Shown piece by piece: positions 6,584-6,682 of a stretch of 6,682 nucleotides of DNA; within the stretch, counting starts at the first letter, position 1; each line of letters begins with the position of its first letter. Location: contig JAGYMR010000155.1 in the NCBI GenBank assembly GCA_018400515.1, forward strand, positions 1-6,682, in the 5' to 3' direction. The stretch comes from Tangfeifania sp. (lineage in GTDB: Bacteria; Bacteroidota; Bacteroidia; Bacteroidales; Prolixibacteraceae). A program made the position numbers and the translations under genes. The notes beneath the pieces are model-generated. The model made no database searches and was not told the DNA's origin. It saw nothing but the letters and a program-made list of their open reading frames with translations.

Positions 6584-6682
6584 TCACTTTTTTGAGGCCA
6601 GTTGTTCCAGGGCATAGGCCGCAGCTCCGATCGTTCCTGCCTTTTGCCCCAGCTCAGAGAATTTTATCGCTGTATCGTTACT
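6584..6682 (-). CDS. Probable ROK-family sugar kinase, C-terminal fragment (partial)
   Basis: The last 32 codons of a leftward gene run in frame from the window edge to a TGA at 6586-6584. The 5' part lies outside the window. The peptide contains ELGQKAGTIGAAAYALEQLA, which closely resembles the usual end of ROK-family proteins (glucokinase, N-acetylglucosamine or N-acetylmannosamine kinase, NagC-type repressors), where a G/A-rich IGAAxxA helix closes the protein. It ends 63 bases before the start of the fusion gene, on the same strand. A sugar kinase feeding the deacetylase and deaminase steps would suit the context. Only a short tail is visible, so a ROK regulator or another actin-fold kinase remains possible and substrate cannot be assigned. 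Confidence 0.6.
   Translation of the reverse strand, partial: SNDTAIKFSELGQKAGTIGAAAYALEQLASKK

Overview
The window looks like chromosomal DNA of a member of the Bacteroidota, probably an anaerobic or marine Bacteroidales-type lineage. Three things suggest this. The NagB-like/PIG-L fusion protein resembles a type I know mainly from Bacteroides and relatives. Most starts lack a Shine-Dalgarno sequence and follow A-rich leaders. The only good promoter-like element matches the Bacteroidota -7 consensus TAnnTTTG. This is inference from sequence reading; no search was run.

Layout: 1-498 is AT-rich and non-coding, ending in an inverted repeat and a TAnnTTTG element just before the first gene. A rightward cluster follows: yidD (499-777), then a metal ABC transporter made of a lipoprotein binding component (842-1750), an ATPase (1761-2507) and a permease (2504-3319). 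The last two overlap by 4 bases. A strong hairpin or dyad (788-822) sits in the 64-base gap between yidD and the transporter. The rightward genes meet a leftward cluster tail to tail, with only 18 bases between the stop codons. Read in its own direction, the leftward cluster holds the C-terminal end of a probable ROK-family sugar kinase (6682 to 6584, cut by the window edge), a 773-residue NagB-like/PIG-L fusion (6520-4199) and a canonical glucosamine-6-phosphate deaminase, nagB (4150-3338).

Function: the rightward genes form a complete ATP-driven importer for a divalent metal (zinc- or manganese-type family). Its binding protein lacks two of the usual metal-ligand positions, so the substrate cannot be called. 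The leftward genes look like amino-sugar catabolism: a kinase, a PIG-L-type de-N-acetylase joined to a NagB fold whose deaminase site is degraded, and a true NagB that keeps both its catalytic and its allosteric residues. The most interesting hypothesis is that the fusion supplies deacetylation, a job usually done by NagA, with the dead NagB fold acting as a sugar-phosphate binding or sensing module.

I see no mobile element, CRISPR array, RNA gene or wholly new system. The findings are residue-level and regulatory.
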